DNA of 64,000 bases from assembly GCA_946406115.1 (NCBI GenBank), contig OX291547.1, positions 13,459,001 to 13,523,000 of the forward strand, written 5' to 3'. This document shows positions 43,155 through 54,841 of this stretch, one piece after another. The notes beneath the pieces were generated by a model. The model worked only from the letters and a program-made list of their open reading frames with translations. It was not told where the DNA came from and searched no databases. The stretch's first letter is position 1. Each line of letters opens with the position of its first letter. The translations under genes and the position numbers were made by a program. The stretch is from Apoda limacodes (taxonomy: Eukaryota > Arthropoda > Insecta > Lepidoptera > Limacodidae).

Positions 43155-43550
43155 CTGGGGACGCAAATTGTGGATGTGGATTATAGAGACCGATTGGGAA
43201 CATTGTATGAACAAGTAACTAGCTGTGTAATAAAACTATATAAAATAAATAAATAAGATTAGTATTTTTATTTATAAATTACACTTATCTCTTTTTTATT
43301 TTATTTTATTTTATTCAGGACAACAAACAAATGGACAACTTATATTACATGTTAAATTAAATTAAAATATTACTTAATGTACATTTTACCACGCTATCCA
43401 CATTTAACTAAGTAATGTTTCTAGTACATACAAACGATAGATTTTTAAAAATAAAAAAGAAGGAAAGAAATACTGAACATTCATTATCTGACATTAGATA
43501 TAGTAAGTCTTACTCAAAATTTTCTGCAATACTTTTTCTATACCTTTTTT
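43155..43550. other. No gene; TTTTA-rich run
   Basis: AT-rich with a TTTTATTTTATTTTATTTTA run near 43290-43313, possibly the reversed tail of a LINE. Confidence 0.35.
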
Positions 43551-43566
43551 AAATTTTTATTTTGAC

Positions 43567-43690
43567 ATTGTGAATATATCGATTTCTTCAAATTTTGTGT
43601 TATATATGTTCATAAGACGACGCCTAGGAACAAGTTCTTTTCTCATAGAGGGTAATAAATGTAGAGTGTAACACTTGGTTGCAAAATTAA
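43567..43690 (-). pseudogene. Unidentified coding remnant
   Basis: A 41-codon minus-strand stretch reads INFATKCYTLHLLPSMRKEL then VPRRRLMNIYNTKFEEID and IFTMSK before a stop. Amino-acid composition is protein-like (RRR, PS, charged helices) and unlike the low-complexity neighbours. It looks like the C-terminus of a transposon protein, but I cannot name it. The upstream sequence loses the frame at once. Confidence 0.35.
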
Positions 43691-45186
43691 TTTACCTCGT
43701 GCGCCGTCCTTTGAATTCTACTGAAAATTATTCGATTTATTAGACGAAATCGGTTCACAGTTTTTTCTATATCCGCAATAATTCTCATTGAACGAAACCC
43801 TAACTTACTGTGTGTAAGCATTCATCCCGGTTGTTTTTTTTAGATTCATATCGGTTTAATAACTTAGTAAGAAGGAAATGTAATTCAAGAACCTTTCTGT
43901 ATTATTGCTACAATAAAACGTAAAGAAATAAAAAATGTAATTTGAAGAAAAACGTCTTCTTCAGCGCCATCCGGATGGTTAGCGGCTCTTATATTTAGAC
44001 AATAAAATATTATATTGTTATTACTTTCTATAAAAATATATATTTTTATTTTAGAAATAAAAAACAATATTTAAATTATATTTTTGAAAATACTGACCTA
44101 TACCTACCTACTTTAAAGTCGTCATTATTCCCAATATTACTTAAATATATATTTTGTATCAAGCATTACAGCTTTATTGCCAATTTCTTTTCCTTTTCCA
44201 ACTACCAACCTACAAGCCATTCCAATTACTTTATGTGGGGTAATTTTTAGCGCTAATAAGACATTGTACGTCGAAGATAAGGGGTTATTCGCAGTACACA
44301 AAAAAGTAATTTTTAGATTTTTTTCTTTTTCATGTACTATAGAGAACTTACCTTTTTTTGAATCTAGATCAACACGCCACCTGCAATATTTTTTTTAGAA
44401 TTAAAAGAAAATATAACAGTCATCCTATATGAACCCTTTAAAATATTACAAATAGGTAATTCACTACCTATCATGCAGGTTGGTAAAAAGCGGCAGCGTT
44501 TATGATGTAGGTGTGTTTCCAGTCACTGATTAACCCCTCAGAACATAAAAACCGTAACATTATTCATACATACATACCTATTTTACCCCCTCCTTGAATA
44601 TTTTCCTACGCAAAGTTTCAAGATATTATGCCAAACTGTTTTAGAGAAACAGTGACTTGACAAGGACATGAAAGTGATCCCATAATGTTCCTGTGCTTTT
44701 GTTACTATAATTAATTTCATTAATTATGAATGTTTAAGTCTTAATAATTGGTAATAATCAATATATTAAATTATAAAGCTATACGTTTTCAAAGCGCAGG
44801 TACTAAAAACTCATGACGTCAATCAAATTTGATTTAATATTGAACAGGGTCAATTACTGTCAAAGTGTGCAAATTGTTTGTTAGTCCATTCGACACTGAA
44901 AGCGAAGAAGCGGAACTTTTAATTTCCATTAAACGAAGAAAGAAAATAAGTAATCATCTTCTAGGGTATTTCAGGTGAAAGACTGAGGCACTAGAATCTA
45001 GCTAGAAACGACAAAATTTTAAAATTTATTTCATAAGTAGCTTTTGTCCATGGCTTACCCTTGATTAACTGGAATAAAAACTAGCTACCCTCGTGCTAAA
45101 ATTCAAGTGAACCTTATGACGTATGTCAAAGCTATTGAACCGATGCCGCTCGTGCTTTTCAGTGTACTATAACATTTTATCTATAT
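43691..45186. other. No gene seen
   Basis: AT-rich; no structure noted. Confidence 0.4.
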
Positions 45187-45505
45187 TTTTTTTTATTCCA
45201 CTAAGTTGGCAAACAAGCACACGGTCCGCCTGATGGCAAGCGGTCACCATAGCCTATGGACGCTTGCAACGACAGCGGTATCACTCGCGCGTTGTCGACC
45301 CTTTAGAAATCTCATAACATCTTTCTTGAAGAATCCCATACTGTAGTCCTTAGAGAAAACCTTGGCAGGGAGCTCATTCCACAACCCAAGCCTTCGCGAG
45401 ACGACGTTTCTCTGAAACCGCACTGTCCGCGACCATTTGGGTTTGAGAGTGTGAGAATGAATTCTCTGCCGATGGCGAGCGGTGCGATGGTAGAAAGTAG
45501 CCTTG
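45187..45505 (-). mobile_element. 3' tail of CR1/jockey-like LINE
   Basis: ATTCCACTAAGTTGGCAAAC, AGCGGTCACCATAGCCTATG, GACGCTTGCAACGACAGCGG, CTTGAAGAATCCCATACTGT and CCATTTGGGTTTGAGAGTGT align with 15612-15925 nearly throughout. The piece covers the 3' UTR and the last about 60 codons of RT and is cut off at its 5' end at 45505. Confidence 0.85.
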
Positions 45506-46029
45506 TGTGTTTTTAGTGATTAACATTTTTTATTCTTACTTCATATTAAACTGTTTTGTATAACTATTTTAAAGATAAATTTATAAACTATTATTTTTGT
45601 GAACATTATTTTTTTATTGGAACATCCTGCTTCGCCTCGAATATATTGGTCCTTCGAGCATTGAATTTACGATTTGACATTACCATATTATAGAATTTTT
45701 TAAAGTGTTCTACCATGGTATATTACGCGAGCAAACTTGTATAAAAACCTTTTATGCAATGTATGTAAAATGATCGTGTAGTGCGCAAGCTGAATTTTGT
45801 CCCTTAGCCAACGTAAGTATTATGCATCTTGAACTATCAAAAACCCTATGACGTCTGGAATATACTCTATATACCTCTAGCATCAGATTTTTTGAACTCG
45901 TGGGTCTATGGCTTTATTAGCTACTTGTTTCCGTGAAAAGGTATCCATAACATTTTTCTCTACCTGCTCTGTATTTTTAATATTTCTAACACACAGCAGC
46001 GCCGTCTAGTTTCAAACTAAGCGAAGCTA
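45506..46029. other. No gene seen
   Basis: AT-rich non-coding. Confidence 0.4.
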
Positions 46030-46165
46030 GTACTATGAACACCAAAAAAAGGATACAAATATCTGCTTATATATTTACTTGTTTTGTAAATACATATAAA
46101 ATATATAAAGAAAACACTGTGCAGGAATCGTACCTGCACCTGTTGGATCGGCAGGTAGTAGTAAT
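46030..46165 (-). mobile_element. tRNA-headed SINE, partial
   Basis: On the minus strand: GTGCAGGTACGATTCCTGCA (decayed B-box region), CAGTGTTTTCTTTATATATT and TATGTATTTACAAAACAAGT. The same order is seen at 47030-47150 and 57480-57673. Confidence 0.5.
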
Positions 46166-47029
46166 ACTACCAACAGAGGAATTCAAAATAAATATACACG
46201 CGATATTCCGAGTTTAAGCTTGAATGAATCAAAAGTCTTTTTCTTTGACAATTTTAGATAGAAACGTAGACGTAACTCTCTGGGGTAACGACTTCTTAAT
46301 GGAGCCATACCTATCTATTTGTTTTCTTTTGTGCAACCATCAGGAACTCTATCATCACATTACCGCTTTGTTCCGTGTTTAAATTGACTGGATACACTGT
46401 GATTTTTTTTTCCTATTTTTGTCGTACATTAATAATTAAGTTTATTATTGGATTTCATAATAGTTGATAAATTGAATACGAGAGAATATTCATTATAAGA
46501 AGGAATTGTTGAATTGTCAACAGCATTTTTTACATGTACAATGTACAAACCTTTTATGTAGTCGGTACTGACCTAAATCAACAATAGGTTCATACAGATA
46601 TTTGTATATTTTTTATATAATTTTTAACCAAAAGGATCACAAAGATATATTTTCTAAAGAAATGTCGGTACCTACTACAATTTGCTCATTACGTTTCATT
46701 TTGTGGAAATTGGAACTGGTGAGGGATCCGCAGTAATTGATTACATTCTAATGCTTTTTTAATGTGAAATTTATCGGAGTTCTCTTCTTATTGCAGTGCA
46801 TTGGAGATGAGTTTTTCAGAATGACAAATTGAGAACACACTGAATACATGTCACTTACAGAAGTGAAGCTATATCAAATATTAAAAGTTCCCAACCCCCT
46901 AAGGACACGGTATTCAACGTCTTATTATTTTCAGGTACAGTTTTTCCAAAGTTTGTATGTTGTACATTTACAAAGTGGTTATTTAAATAATAAAATAAAA
47001 AAAACTGTTTATGTTGAAAGTATTAAAGA
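46166..47029. other. No gene seen
   Basis: AT-rich. The open frame at 46848-47093 runs into the next SINE and is not a gene. Confidence 0.4.
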
Positions 47030-47155
47030 GGGTGTTGGTTCGATTTCTGCACTGGACAAACATATATGTGATAAACATTTGTGTTTGTTTTGAGTCTGGG
47101 TGTATTTATGTATTTACAAAAAAAAAGTATTTGTATTTGTTGTCTGATTTTCATT
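47030..47155 (+). mobile_element. tRNA-headed SINE, 3' part
   Basis: GTTGGTTCGATTTCTGCACT carries a Pol III B-box. It is followed by GGACAAACATATATGTGATA, ACATTTGTGTTTGTTTTGAG, TCTGGGTGTATTTATGTATT and TACAAAAAAAAAGTA. The A-box half is missing. Confidence 0.55.
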
Positions 47156-47164
47156 TTCATAATT

Positions 47165-47225
47165 ACGAACCGATGGCGTAGTGACATTCATAGGTGCTCA
47201 ATCATTGTAGCCTAAATTGAATAAA
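47165..47225 (-). repeat. LINE-tail fragment shared with 56160-56205
   Basis: GAACCGATGGCGTAGTGACA and TTCATAGGTGCTCAATCATT are the reverse complement of the sequence at 56160-56203. Only about 50 bases are shared. Confidence 0.5.
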
Positions 47226-49226
47226 TGATATTGGATAATTGATTGATTGAAATAAACAAGTTATTGTAAAAGGATTAAAAATAGAATGTATGTGCTACTA
47301 TTATATTTCCCTATGGTAACATTTTTACCTAGAGAAAAAATAATTATTATAAAATAGATGTAAGGGGGCTACACTCCATCTTACCTATAACCAAATAACA
47401 TAACTATAAGATAAGACACTAATATAAAACTAATACAAAATAGATAATAATTATTAAATAGTACATCTATTATACATAAGATAGCTATTAACTTGCAAAA
47501 TACATTATTGGTAAAGGTTCCCGGTTAAGTTGGAGTCCTGGGTGGCGGAGGTTTGAGCCCGTCATGTACCAATAAGTCATTTTTGTGGACTATGTATAGT
47601 ACCTCCCCCCACTCCAAGAAGTGATTCTAATAAGTAAATTTATAATTTCAATATTTATTGATCCGAACCTATCTTAACGACCGCACACGCGTGATCAGTG
47701 ATTAATTTAATGGTGTGGTTAATTGATTTCCTCGTTATGCTCGCAAGTAACCTAAACTCTATGAGGTATGGATTTTAGACCGCCAAAAAGTTATTGGCGG
47801 TATTACGCGACCAAATTAGGAAGGTCGAAATGCTTACTAATTAAAATACCGGCAAATAATTTGTAGAACTCGCTCTTCTTTTAGTTTGAGGTGTTCTTTT
47901 TTGAAATCATTTCATTTTTATGAAAACTAAAGACAAAAATTTTTGTTTTGAAAATTGACAAGAATTTTTCATTTGTTTTTGACATTTACTGATGTCAAAA
48001 ACACTGTGAAATTTCTTAGTCATAATCCCAAGCCGAATACCTAGGTCTGTGGTTTTCCAAAATCTTGTGAAACCATTTGTATGAAAAACTAGAATCCTGA
48101 ATAACTTTTGAACTATAATATTTGATAAAAAACTGGCACACTGCAGACCTTGATATTTATTACTAGAACATGTCTTCAAAATTTCGTGGTGTTTGATCAG
48201 CAAGTATTAAAAATAATTGAGTAATTCGTTTGTATGAAGCCCGCTGCGAGGCGCCGCGAAGTTTATCCTCTTAAGATTCTGCAGCGATTGACGCCTTATC
48301 ACCTAGGCCTAGACATATTAAGGGAAGACCGGTGAGGACATCTGAGTTATTATATTAGAATGAATTATGAAGGTAATTAACCTAAATACTATTTATTTTT
48401 GATAGATTTGATCTTTACTCAGCCTTTCCTCTTAAAATTTAAATTAGCATGCCAACTCCCATGTGGTGGAGGACAGTGAGAACGTATGAGGCTGATAAGA
48501 AAAGGTTACTCTGAAACCTCAATTGCATTTTGAACACCAACCTAACGAAACCTCACACAATTGCCTGCTTTCAAAACACAATTCAATATAAATGGAGAGG
48601 AGAGCTACTTTTAAAAGATTTTTTTCTTAAATTGAATTTAAAATCATATAGTGGTTTATAAACGTAAGATTCATTCAAAATTTCACTTTAATTAATGCAA
48701 AGACAGTAAAATCATAAGGCTATAGACATAAGGACATATGAACGGAGGACTAAAATTTTTGAGAAAGCTGTTCCCCACATCATGATCTGGGTGTGCATCC
48801 AGACACTAGTTACCCCTTCTTTGAAATAAAACCGTAAAGAAAAAAATACATTACATAAAGGTATTCATCTAAATATAATTACTATTTCAAGTGTACAATA
48901 AGTACAGAATAGTTCAGCAAGAACGTTTTTGTAAGAAAATGATAAATAAAAAGCTGTAGCGATAACAACCGTTAGGCTAATTAAAATTAATGCTTCAGTC
49001 GTGTCGTCGCGACTTTCATCGCTTAACGACGCTAACTTTCTCTTCTTATCTCTGGTACTAAATATTATAAGAGTCACAAAACAACGTGACGAACCACAGA
49101 CTATAATATCACGTAATATTTTTAGAAAATTTCTTTTTTCCACGGTATCGTCTGCTTGTGGTGTACCGTATAAGTTAGCTCCTAAGTCAGTTATGTCATT
49201 AATTATATTTGCGGTAATTTCATGAA
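47226..49226. other. No gene recognised
   Basis: AT-rich. A 98-codon open frame at 47907-48203 (minus) has no motif and looks like part of a non-coding repeat. Near 47555 GAGGTTTGAGCCCG is a weak T-arm-like string. No confident feature. Confidence 0.4.
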
Positions 49227-49319
49227 TTAAAAGTAAGTAGTTAATATTTACCGCTAACCTATGTTAGCCGTAAATAGGAGCTACTTTTAATAATTTTTGC
49301 TACAAGTTCTTGTAGCAAA
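49227..49319. other. Two adjacent strong hairpins
   Basis: The first spans about 49227-49293: TTTACCGCTAAC / CTAT / GTTAGCCGTAAA at its tip, plus outer arms TTAAAAGTAAGTAG / CTACTTTTAA. The second is TTTGCTACAAG (49296-49306), loop TT, CTTGTAGCAAA (49309-49319), a perfect 11-base stem. The first could be a small RNA precursor or a miniature inverted-repeat element. Confidence 0.5.
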
Positions 49320-49994
49320 CAGTTTAAACATGTTGGAAGCTACATAAATTGTATTTGATTGTACCTTGGTTTCAAAATGCTGCAATTCCTAAACTGAACT
49401 AGTTGGTACCCCCTAATCCATTACTCACATTACTATACTGGCCTAATTAGCCTCCCGTCAGTAGCTTCGCTAGTTAACACTGATCAAAAATTTGACTGTT
49501 TAAACCAGCGGCTGGACGCGCATATCATTAGGTAGGGTACAATCTATATTTGATCGTGAGTCCGTCCCATGTAGTATCACTGCAACTCTAGACCAATAAG
49601 GTCTTTATACCTTATGTCCTTCGCCGTAAAGGCCGGTGCAGACCAGATGCGTGTGTACGCGCGTGCAAGATCTGTGACACCAGCAAAAACGGCACAGCAC
49701 ACGTCACGCAGTTAACTTCTGCATGCGTGCAGCCATATTGAAGGTGAGAGCATTTAACCGCAATAATAACTTACAATTTTTATTTTTTACTCTTCATGTT
49801 TGGTGTTGTAGAGACACTCATATTTGCAAACTATTATTTATTGAAAAATAGTAGGGGTAGCAAAAGTACTTCGTCTCAACGCAAAGGTTGCTGCTGCTGC
49901 AAGCCACCAGCTTCTGCCGTGTGTTTTGCGAGTCTTATGGATTTTGGTCTGCAGAATTGTTCTAAGCATCATGCCCACGTCTGTTTTTGAATGA

Positions 49995-50170
49995 AGTGCT
50001 TCCTCCCGCGAACACTTAGGTTTTGGAATAAACTCCGTGCAAAATTCTCTAGAAACTACAGTATACCCCGTCTCTTCATAAAATAAGTAATTCGATGTTT
50101 AAAGGAGTACAGCATAACGCGAGTAATTCCCCTGGTGTTGCAAGCGTTAACTGCTTAACATCAGAAAATT
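49995..50170 (+). mobile_element. 3' tail of CR1/jockey-like LINE (diverged)
   Basis: TCCTCCCGCGAACACTTAGG, GGAATAAACTCCGTGC and CCCCTGGTGTTGCAAGCGTT correspond to 8525-8700 and 60150-60300. The frame is lost. Confidence 0.6.
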
Positions 50171-50174
50171 ATAC

Positions 50175-50290
50175 AAAAATAATCAAAAATCAAATCAAAA
50201 TCAAAATCTTTTTATTCAAATGGGTTACTAAGAACACTTTCGAATCGTCAAGTAAATTAACTACAACAAGCTTTACAAACTAATTACAAT
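50175..50290 (-). mobile_element. LINE 3' tail, same type as 27262
   Basis: AAATCAAAATCAAAATCTTT, TTATTCAAATGGGTTACTAA and TTTCGAATCGTCAAGTAAAT match 27262-27345 (TTATTCAAATAAGG, TTTGAATCGTCAAAG). It lies directly after the previous LINE tail. Confidence 0.6.
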
Positions 50291-50431
50291 ACTGCGTGCA
50301 TCCAATAGGGAATCTTTGTAAAATCACAAACGAAACATAAAATTATAGTGTGTCTATCAATATTTATGTAAAAAAAAAACAATCAATATTTATGTAATAT
50401 TTCAATTGCCTATTGTTTTTCAGATTGCATA

Positions 50432-50446
50432 GGGGGGGGGGGGGGG
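50432..50446 (+). repeat. Homopolymer G15
   Basis: Fifteen consecutive G, followed by CACC, in otherwise AT-rich DNA. It is the only such run in the window and could form stacked G-quartets. Its exact length may be unreliable. Confidence 0.85.
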
Positions 50447-50744
50447 CACCATGTGATACGTTAAAAATTTTCAATTATTCTGTGACGGGATTTAAAGTAA
50501 CTCCCGAGAAAAATATATTCATATTACATAAATTATTACATAGCAGACGTACAGTTATATATATATAATAAGAATACATAATAGTTTAAAGTTCATTATT
50601 TTTTTCAACTTTTTAGCCGGTACCCTAAATATTTATTGTATTTTTTTTTCTTATATTTCGGATGTGTTTCTCTCAAGTTACTTTTATTTGCAGATGGTAA
50701 CATTTAACAGTCTTTGTTGACTGCAATAAGTTCCACATTCGAAT

Positions 50745-50890
50745 GTAACTTACTGACTAGGTAGGTACAAGGCCAACTTTTTTATGCGAATCTTATTCTT
50801 GTAATAAAACTCAAAGCTTTATTACTGGCCGTAAAACATGAGGAGTAAATAAAATCGAATTTACCATTAGATGACGGACACGAACGACAT
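50745..50890 (+). repeat. Unnamed repeat shared with 10510-10690
   Basis: TTTATGCGAATCTTATTCTT, GTAATAAAACTC, TTTATTACTGGCCGTAAAAC, GAGGAGTAAATAAAATCGAA and GATGACGGACACGAACGACA parallel the earlier copy. Confidence 0.5.
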
Positions 50891-51180
50891 AGAAAACTAT
50901 GTCACAATTTTTAGTAGAAGTCCTAAGTTAATAAATATTCAATTAAAACTAACAAAGCACCTATTTTCAAAAAGAAGCGATAAAGGTCCTCAACTTTACT
51001 ATCAGGAAAACAGTTAAATCTATGCTGAACTTGGCCTTTTTATGTTTTGGTAGGTAATTAATTAAAATAATATATTTTTAATACTAAGTTATACATATAC
51101 ATCTGGTTTCTATACTTACAGTATAGTGACAGGTACTGTGACAAAACCATATAACTTTGCCTTTCGTTTTTTTTAACTAC
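50891..51180. other. No gene seen
   Basis: AT-rich. Confidence 0.35.
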
Positions 51181-51680
51181 TGGCTACTGCTGTTGGCCAC
51201 AGATAGCCTTTACAACTACATGCTTAGCCCGAGCTTACGCGAATTCCTCAGGCAAAGCGTATTGCTGCATTTATCGGGGTTGACTTCAATTCTCCGCTTC
51301 TAGAACCAATTACCTAAGGCTAAGGGACAGACTTATTCGATCGACGTTCAGTGAGAACAGTAAAGCACCGTATCTTATGCGAAGAACGCCACATTGACGT
51401 TGCTGGAACGAGGTATATCATTGGTGAAGTAGAGTGCAAAGCACGAAACCCTAGGGCACCTGCGCTAATGCAGTGAGGAGGCGAATGACTTCCTTCTACG
51501 AGGTACGAGACTGTCCGGTACTCCGAAATTGAACAGTCATTATGCCAGACTTTGTCAAAAGTCTTCGGTACAACGAACGGTACGGCTCTCGTGCTGAATG
51601 GCTTAGGGAACCTATTGAGACCATGAAGCATGTGCTCCGCTATGTGATGCACTTGATTGACGTAACACACTGCCGCATAA
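51181..51680 (-). pseudogene. Degenerate jockey-like RT fragment
   Basis: Minus-strand frame: VPFVVPKTFDKVWHND (a decayed LFxDVAKAFDKVWH in which the catalytic aspartate position is altered), YLVEGSHSPPHCISAGALGF (for SAGVPQGS), then LHSTSPMIYLVPAT. After further shifts it reaches KRRIEVNPDKCS (the WRIEVNPDK primer-grip block) near 51290. The order of blocks is that of a jockey RT. The mutated catalytic residues and shifts show great age. An (AT)n run borders it at 51678-51706. Confidence 0.7.
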
Positions 51681-51706
51681 TATATATATATATATATATA
51701 TATATG
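51678..51706. repeat. (AT)n microsatellite
   Basis: About 14 AT units at the 5' border of the RT fragment. Shorter TA runs occur near 23681 and 57538. Confidence 0.9.
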
Positions 51707-53525
51707 TTCGTAATAATATAACTATAGTATAAATAAATTAAAATCAAATAGTTTGGTATTGTTGTCTACCTGTTAACCTTGTCTATGTAATTAAACCTAT
51801 TTTTTTTATGACCTATTTACCTATTTACTTATATTAAACTTTGCAGACATGAAATATCTTTATTACCTGTGTCGTTTGCACGACTCGACGTGGCAGGGGG
51901 GCGCTACCGTGTCCCCAGGTACATTTTATCTTCACGCTACCAAAGAATAGAGATTATGCTACTGAAACAAATTCTGAGTGTTACAAACAATATTATATTC
52001 CGTTTGTGGAACACTGTTTAGGTACGTGTCAAGGAAAATTCTAATAATTCTTTCAATTTCATTTGTCACAAAGGAAACCCTTATCAAAACGACCTAATTA
52101 AACGAATGTGACACAGTACACTGTCATGTCATGTCATGTCACATTTTGCCTTCATCCCTTTTATTGAAGCTTAATTAATTGTGTTTATATTAACTGACAG
52201 TTATTTTAGTAAATATGTGTAAAGCCCAGGTATAATAACGACTTATGAGAGTGAGAGAGACAATACTTTCATCTCCGCTGTCAAATCTATGCTGCAAATA
52301 AGTATATTACCTAAGTTACTTAATGACCTGCGGGGCGATTCAAGTAAGTAAAAACCATCTGGTTCAGAGATGACTTTCAACTGCATCGATCGCCCGCCCC
52401 GCACGATTTCCGAAATTCCGAATTGCACAGAGTATATAATACTATACTCCGATGTGTTTCAGCAAAAGTATTTATGCAACCGCTCTTGTTGTGGTAAAAC
52501 TAAATTCACACTTCAATGCAGTTTCTTTTTATAGCAGTATCTATCTACATTTACAACTTATACACTACCCATAATAATATTATGCTTACATTCGTATTAT
52601 TTACTATACCCTTCGTATTTTGCTTTGTTTTGTAACCTAATTTCTTTCTTTTTCCGTTTTTACCATGTTTTTTTAAACTTAAATATAACTAATTATTTAA
52701 ATTAAATAGCTACTTACTACAAATAATATTTTATGTGTAAATATGTGTATTCAGTCATACATAAACAGAAAAAATATATTAAATATACGCTTCTACTTGA
52801 AAACACTCAACTTTTTTTAAGTGCAATTAACATTTCATAAAAACTTTAAACTCTTTGGATAATTTACATGGTGATATATATTAAAAGTAAGTATAATCAA
52901 CATTTCATAAAGACTCAATTCCCGGGATACTCGGCAAGGCAACACAGTGAGAATGCAAATATCCACTGAAATAGCCGGATTAAGCCGCAGTTCACACTAA
53001 GTCCCACTCGTCCTTCTTCAAGCTAAATTGAATGCTTAGTTTTATTTCTTTTTTCTCATTACTTTAAGCTCCAGTCTCTACAAGACTTACTTAACAATTT
53101 AATAAATCTGAATTAAATGAATATCGGGATTTCCTGACCAGCCAATAAGGTACTTCTATGAAATCTGACATAACAATACCTATTGCACTATACTGTATAC
53201 ATCTGCAATTAAAATTGGATACAATCTCACAAACAATTAAATTATACGTATCTATAAAAACTATTAAAAAATACGCGCAATAGTTCGCGTTCGATTAAAT
53301 TTACAATATGGTGCTTCAAAGGGGCGAAAAGTCATCTCAGAAATCAAACCTGGCTGTCTGATTTCTGGGAAAATTCTTTTTCTCTGCGTTTACACACATA
53401 GCAACCAACTTGACTTGCCCGTGCAACATGAATGGTAGGCAATTCCGTCACAGAACCCTAGGTAAGTAATTGGATGGCTGACCGCTTAGCAGCACACTTT
53501 TTGTTTGTTTTTGTACCTAAATTAC
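51707..53525. other. No gene; (ATGTC)n at 52122-52142
   Basis: CTGTCATGTCATGTCATGTC is a four-unit pentamer repeat. The rest is AT-rich; a minus frame at 52243-52428 has no motif. Confidence 0.45.
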
Positions 53526-53556
53526 GTAATAATAATAATAATAAAAATAAAAAATG
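53526..53556 (+). repeat. (AAT)n microsatellite
   Basis: GTAATAATAATAATAATAAA followed by AATAAAAAATG, immediately before the first 38-bp direct repeat. Confidence 0.85.
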
Positions 53557-53559
53557 CGT

Positions 53560-53597
53560 GTCATTAAAATCAATTAAGTGGCATCATAGTGCAGTTG
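53560..53597 (+). repeat. 38-bp direct repeat, left copy
   Basis: Begins GTCATTAAAATCAATTAAGT and ends CATCATAGTGCAGTTG. It is identical to 54158-54195, base for base. Confidence 0.95.
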
Positions 53598-54157
53598 TTA
53601 TTAGCTTTTTATTAGCTTCACCTGTATGTTTGTATGTTTGTAACCGACTTCTTTGGGCGCGATTTTGACCCACTTTAAACGGCCAGATTTCGTTCAAACT
53701 TTGTAGATTTATTGAGGACCGATGACAATACACTAATTTGATAAAATTATTCCATTTTTCAATTTGCAAAATATGATTTTTGTTAAAAAAATAAGGCGAA
53801 AAAAATTTTTCGATCGTAAAGCACTCTCTGATGCTTCGCATCATGAGTCGTGCAATAGTTTAAAAATAAAAAAACAAGCTATTATAAATAATCCAAACTA
53901 AAAAGTAGAAAATAAATAATAGTTTAAAAAAACTAAAAAACACGCTTTTTATAGAAAACCGAACTAAAAAATAGAAAATAAATTTTAATGAATTTAAATT
54001 AAGAAAACAGTGTTAAAAATTTCAATGAATATAAATTAATAATAGTGTGAATAAAAAAAAAAAAATATTTAAAAAAAAGCGTGGGGTGCATGGTGTCAAT
54101 AGTTATAAATATTTTATTGACAGATATGAGTAGAGTGATTATCATTTCGATAATATA
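53598..54157 (+). mobile_element. Insert flanked by 38-bp direct repeats
   Basis: Contains TTTGTAACCGACTTCTTTGG, CGCGATTTTGACCCACTTTA, CGGCCAGATTTCGTTCAAAC and GAGGACCGATGACAATACAC, wording common in lepidopteran dispersed repeats. An A-rich second half follows with an internal duplication (AACTAAAAA(G/A)TAGAAAATAAAT at about 53898 and 53963). No coding. The flanking identical repeats suggest either a target duplication of unusual length or a local duplication. Confidence 0.6.
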
Positions 54158-54195
54158 GTCATTAAAATCAATTAAGTGGCATCATAGTGCAGTTG
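54158..54195 (+). repeat. 38-bp direct repeat, right copy
   Basis: Identical to 53560-53597. The bases outside differ (GC rather than TT follows). Confidence 0.95.
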
Positions 54196-54681
54196 GCCGA
54201 TTTTTATTATTGGTTGGTATACTTTACAGGTGACACACACTTTAATTGCTGCAAGCAAGCGAGTATGTTTTACTGCTTTTACGATTGATCAACTTTAGTT
54301 TATTATTAAAAGAAACAGTTGTTGTCCAAACACATTTATTCATAGAAAATTGTATTCTTGTTAAGCTGCGTCGGGCTTTAGCGGCACACTTTTTGTGTTT
54401 TGTTTGTGATCGTAAATAACGTGAATGGTGGTACGGAACCAGCGTTGCCAGACCTCCCGATTTTAGCGGGACGTTCCGATTTTAAAATCAAAATTAAAAG
54501 TCCCGCGCGGGCCGGGCTTTTAAGGAAAGCTAAAAAATACACTTTGTTAGCTTTTTATAAATACCGTAACTAAGTACTTTGCCCCTACATTGAAACTCAT
54601 ATAGTTCCGACAATAACCCTTTTATTGTTATATGAGTTAATTGCTAGAGTAGCTATTGAACTTCAATATTAATGCTATGCA

Positions 54682-54740
54682 TTTGCGTCTCGTTGCTCGT
54701 AGTGACACGAGACGCCGCGCGGCGCATCTTCACGTCGCTT
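54682..54740 (+). repeat. CpG-rich block shared with 55855-55950
   Basis: GCGTCTCGTTGCTCGTAG and ACGCCGCGCGGCGCATCTTC both recur, in rearranged order, at 55858-55921. That copy holds the 20-base palindrome GATGCGCCGCGCGGCGCATC (55858-55877). The two blocks bracket the fold-back element. Confidence 0.6.
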
Positions 54741-54841
54741 GGTGTCTTTGTCGGTTGCCACGGCTTCCTTAGCTTGCCAGGGTTGAATTTCGTTGCATAT
54801 TTTTTTATTACCTATATTATTTGTTCTGGGGTGTACAAAAA

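Noticed and set aside
47907..48203. 98-codon open frame as a gene
   Set aside because: Composition follows AT-rich non-coding repeat sequence; no family resemblance.
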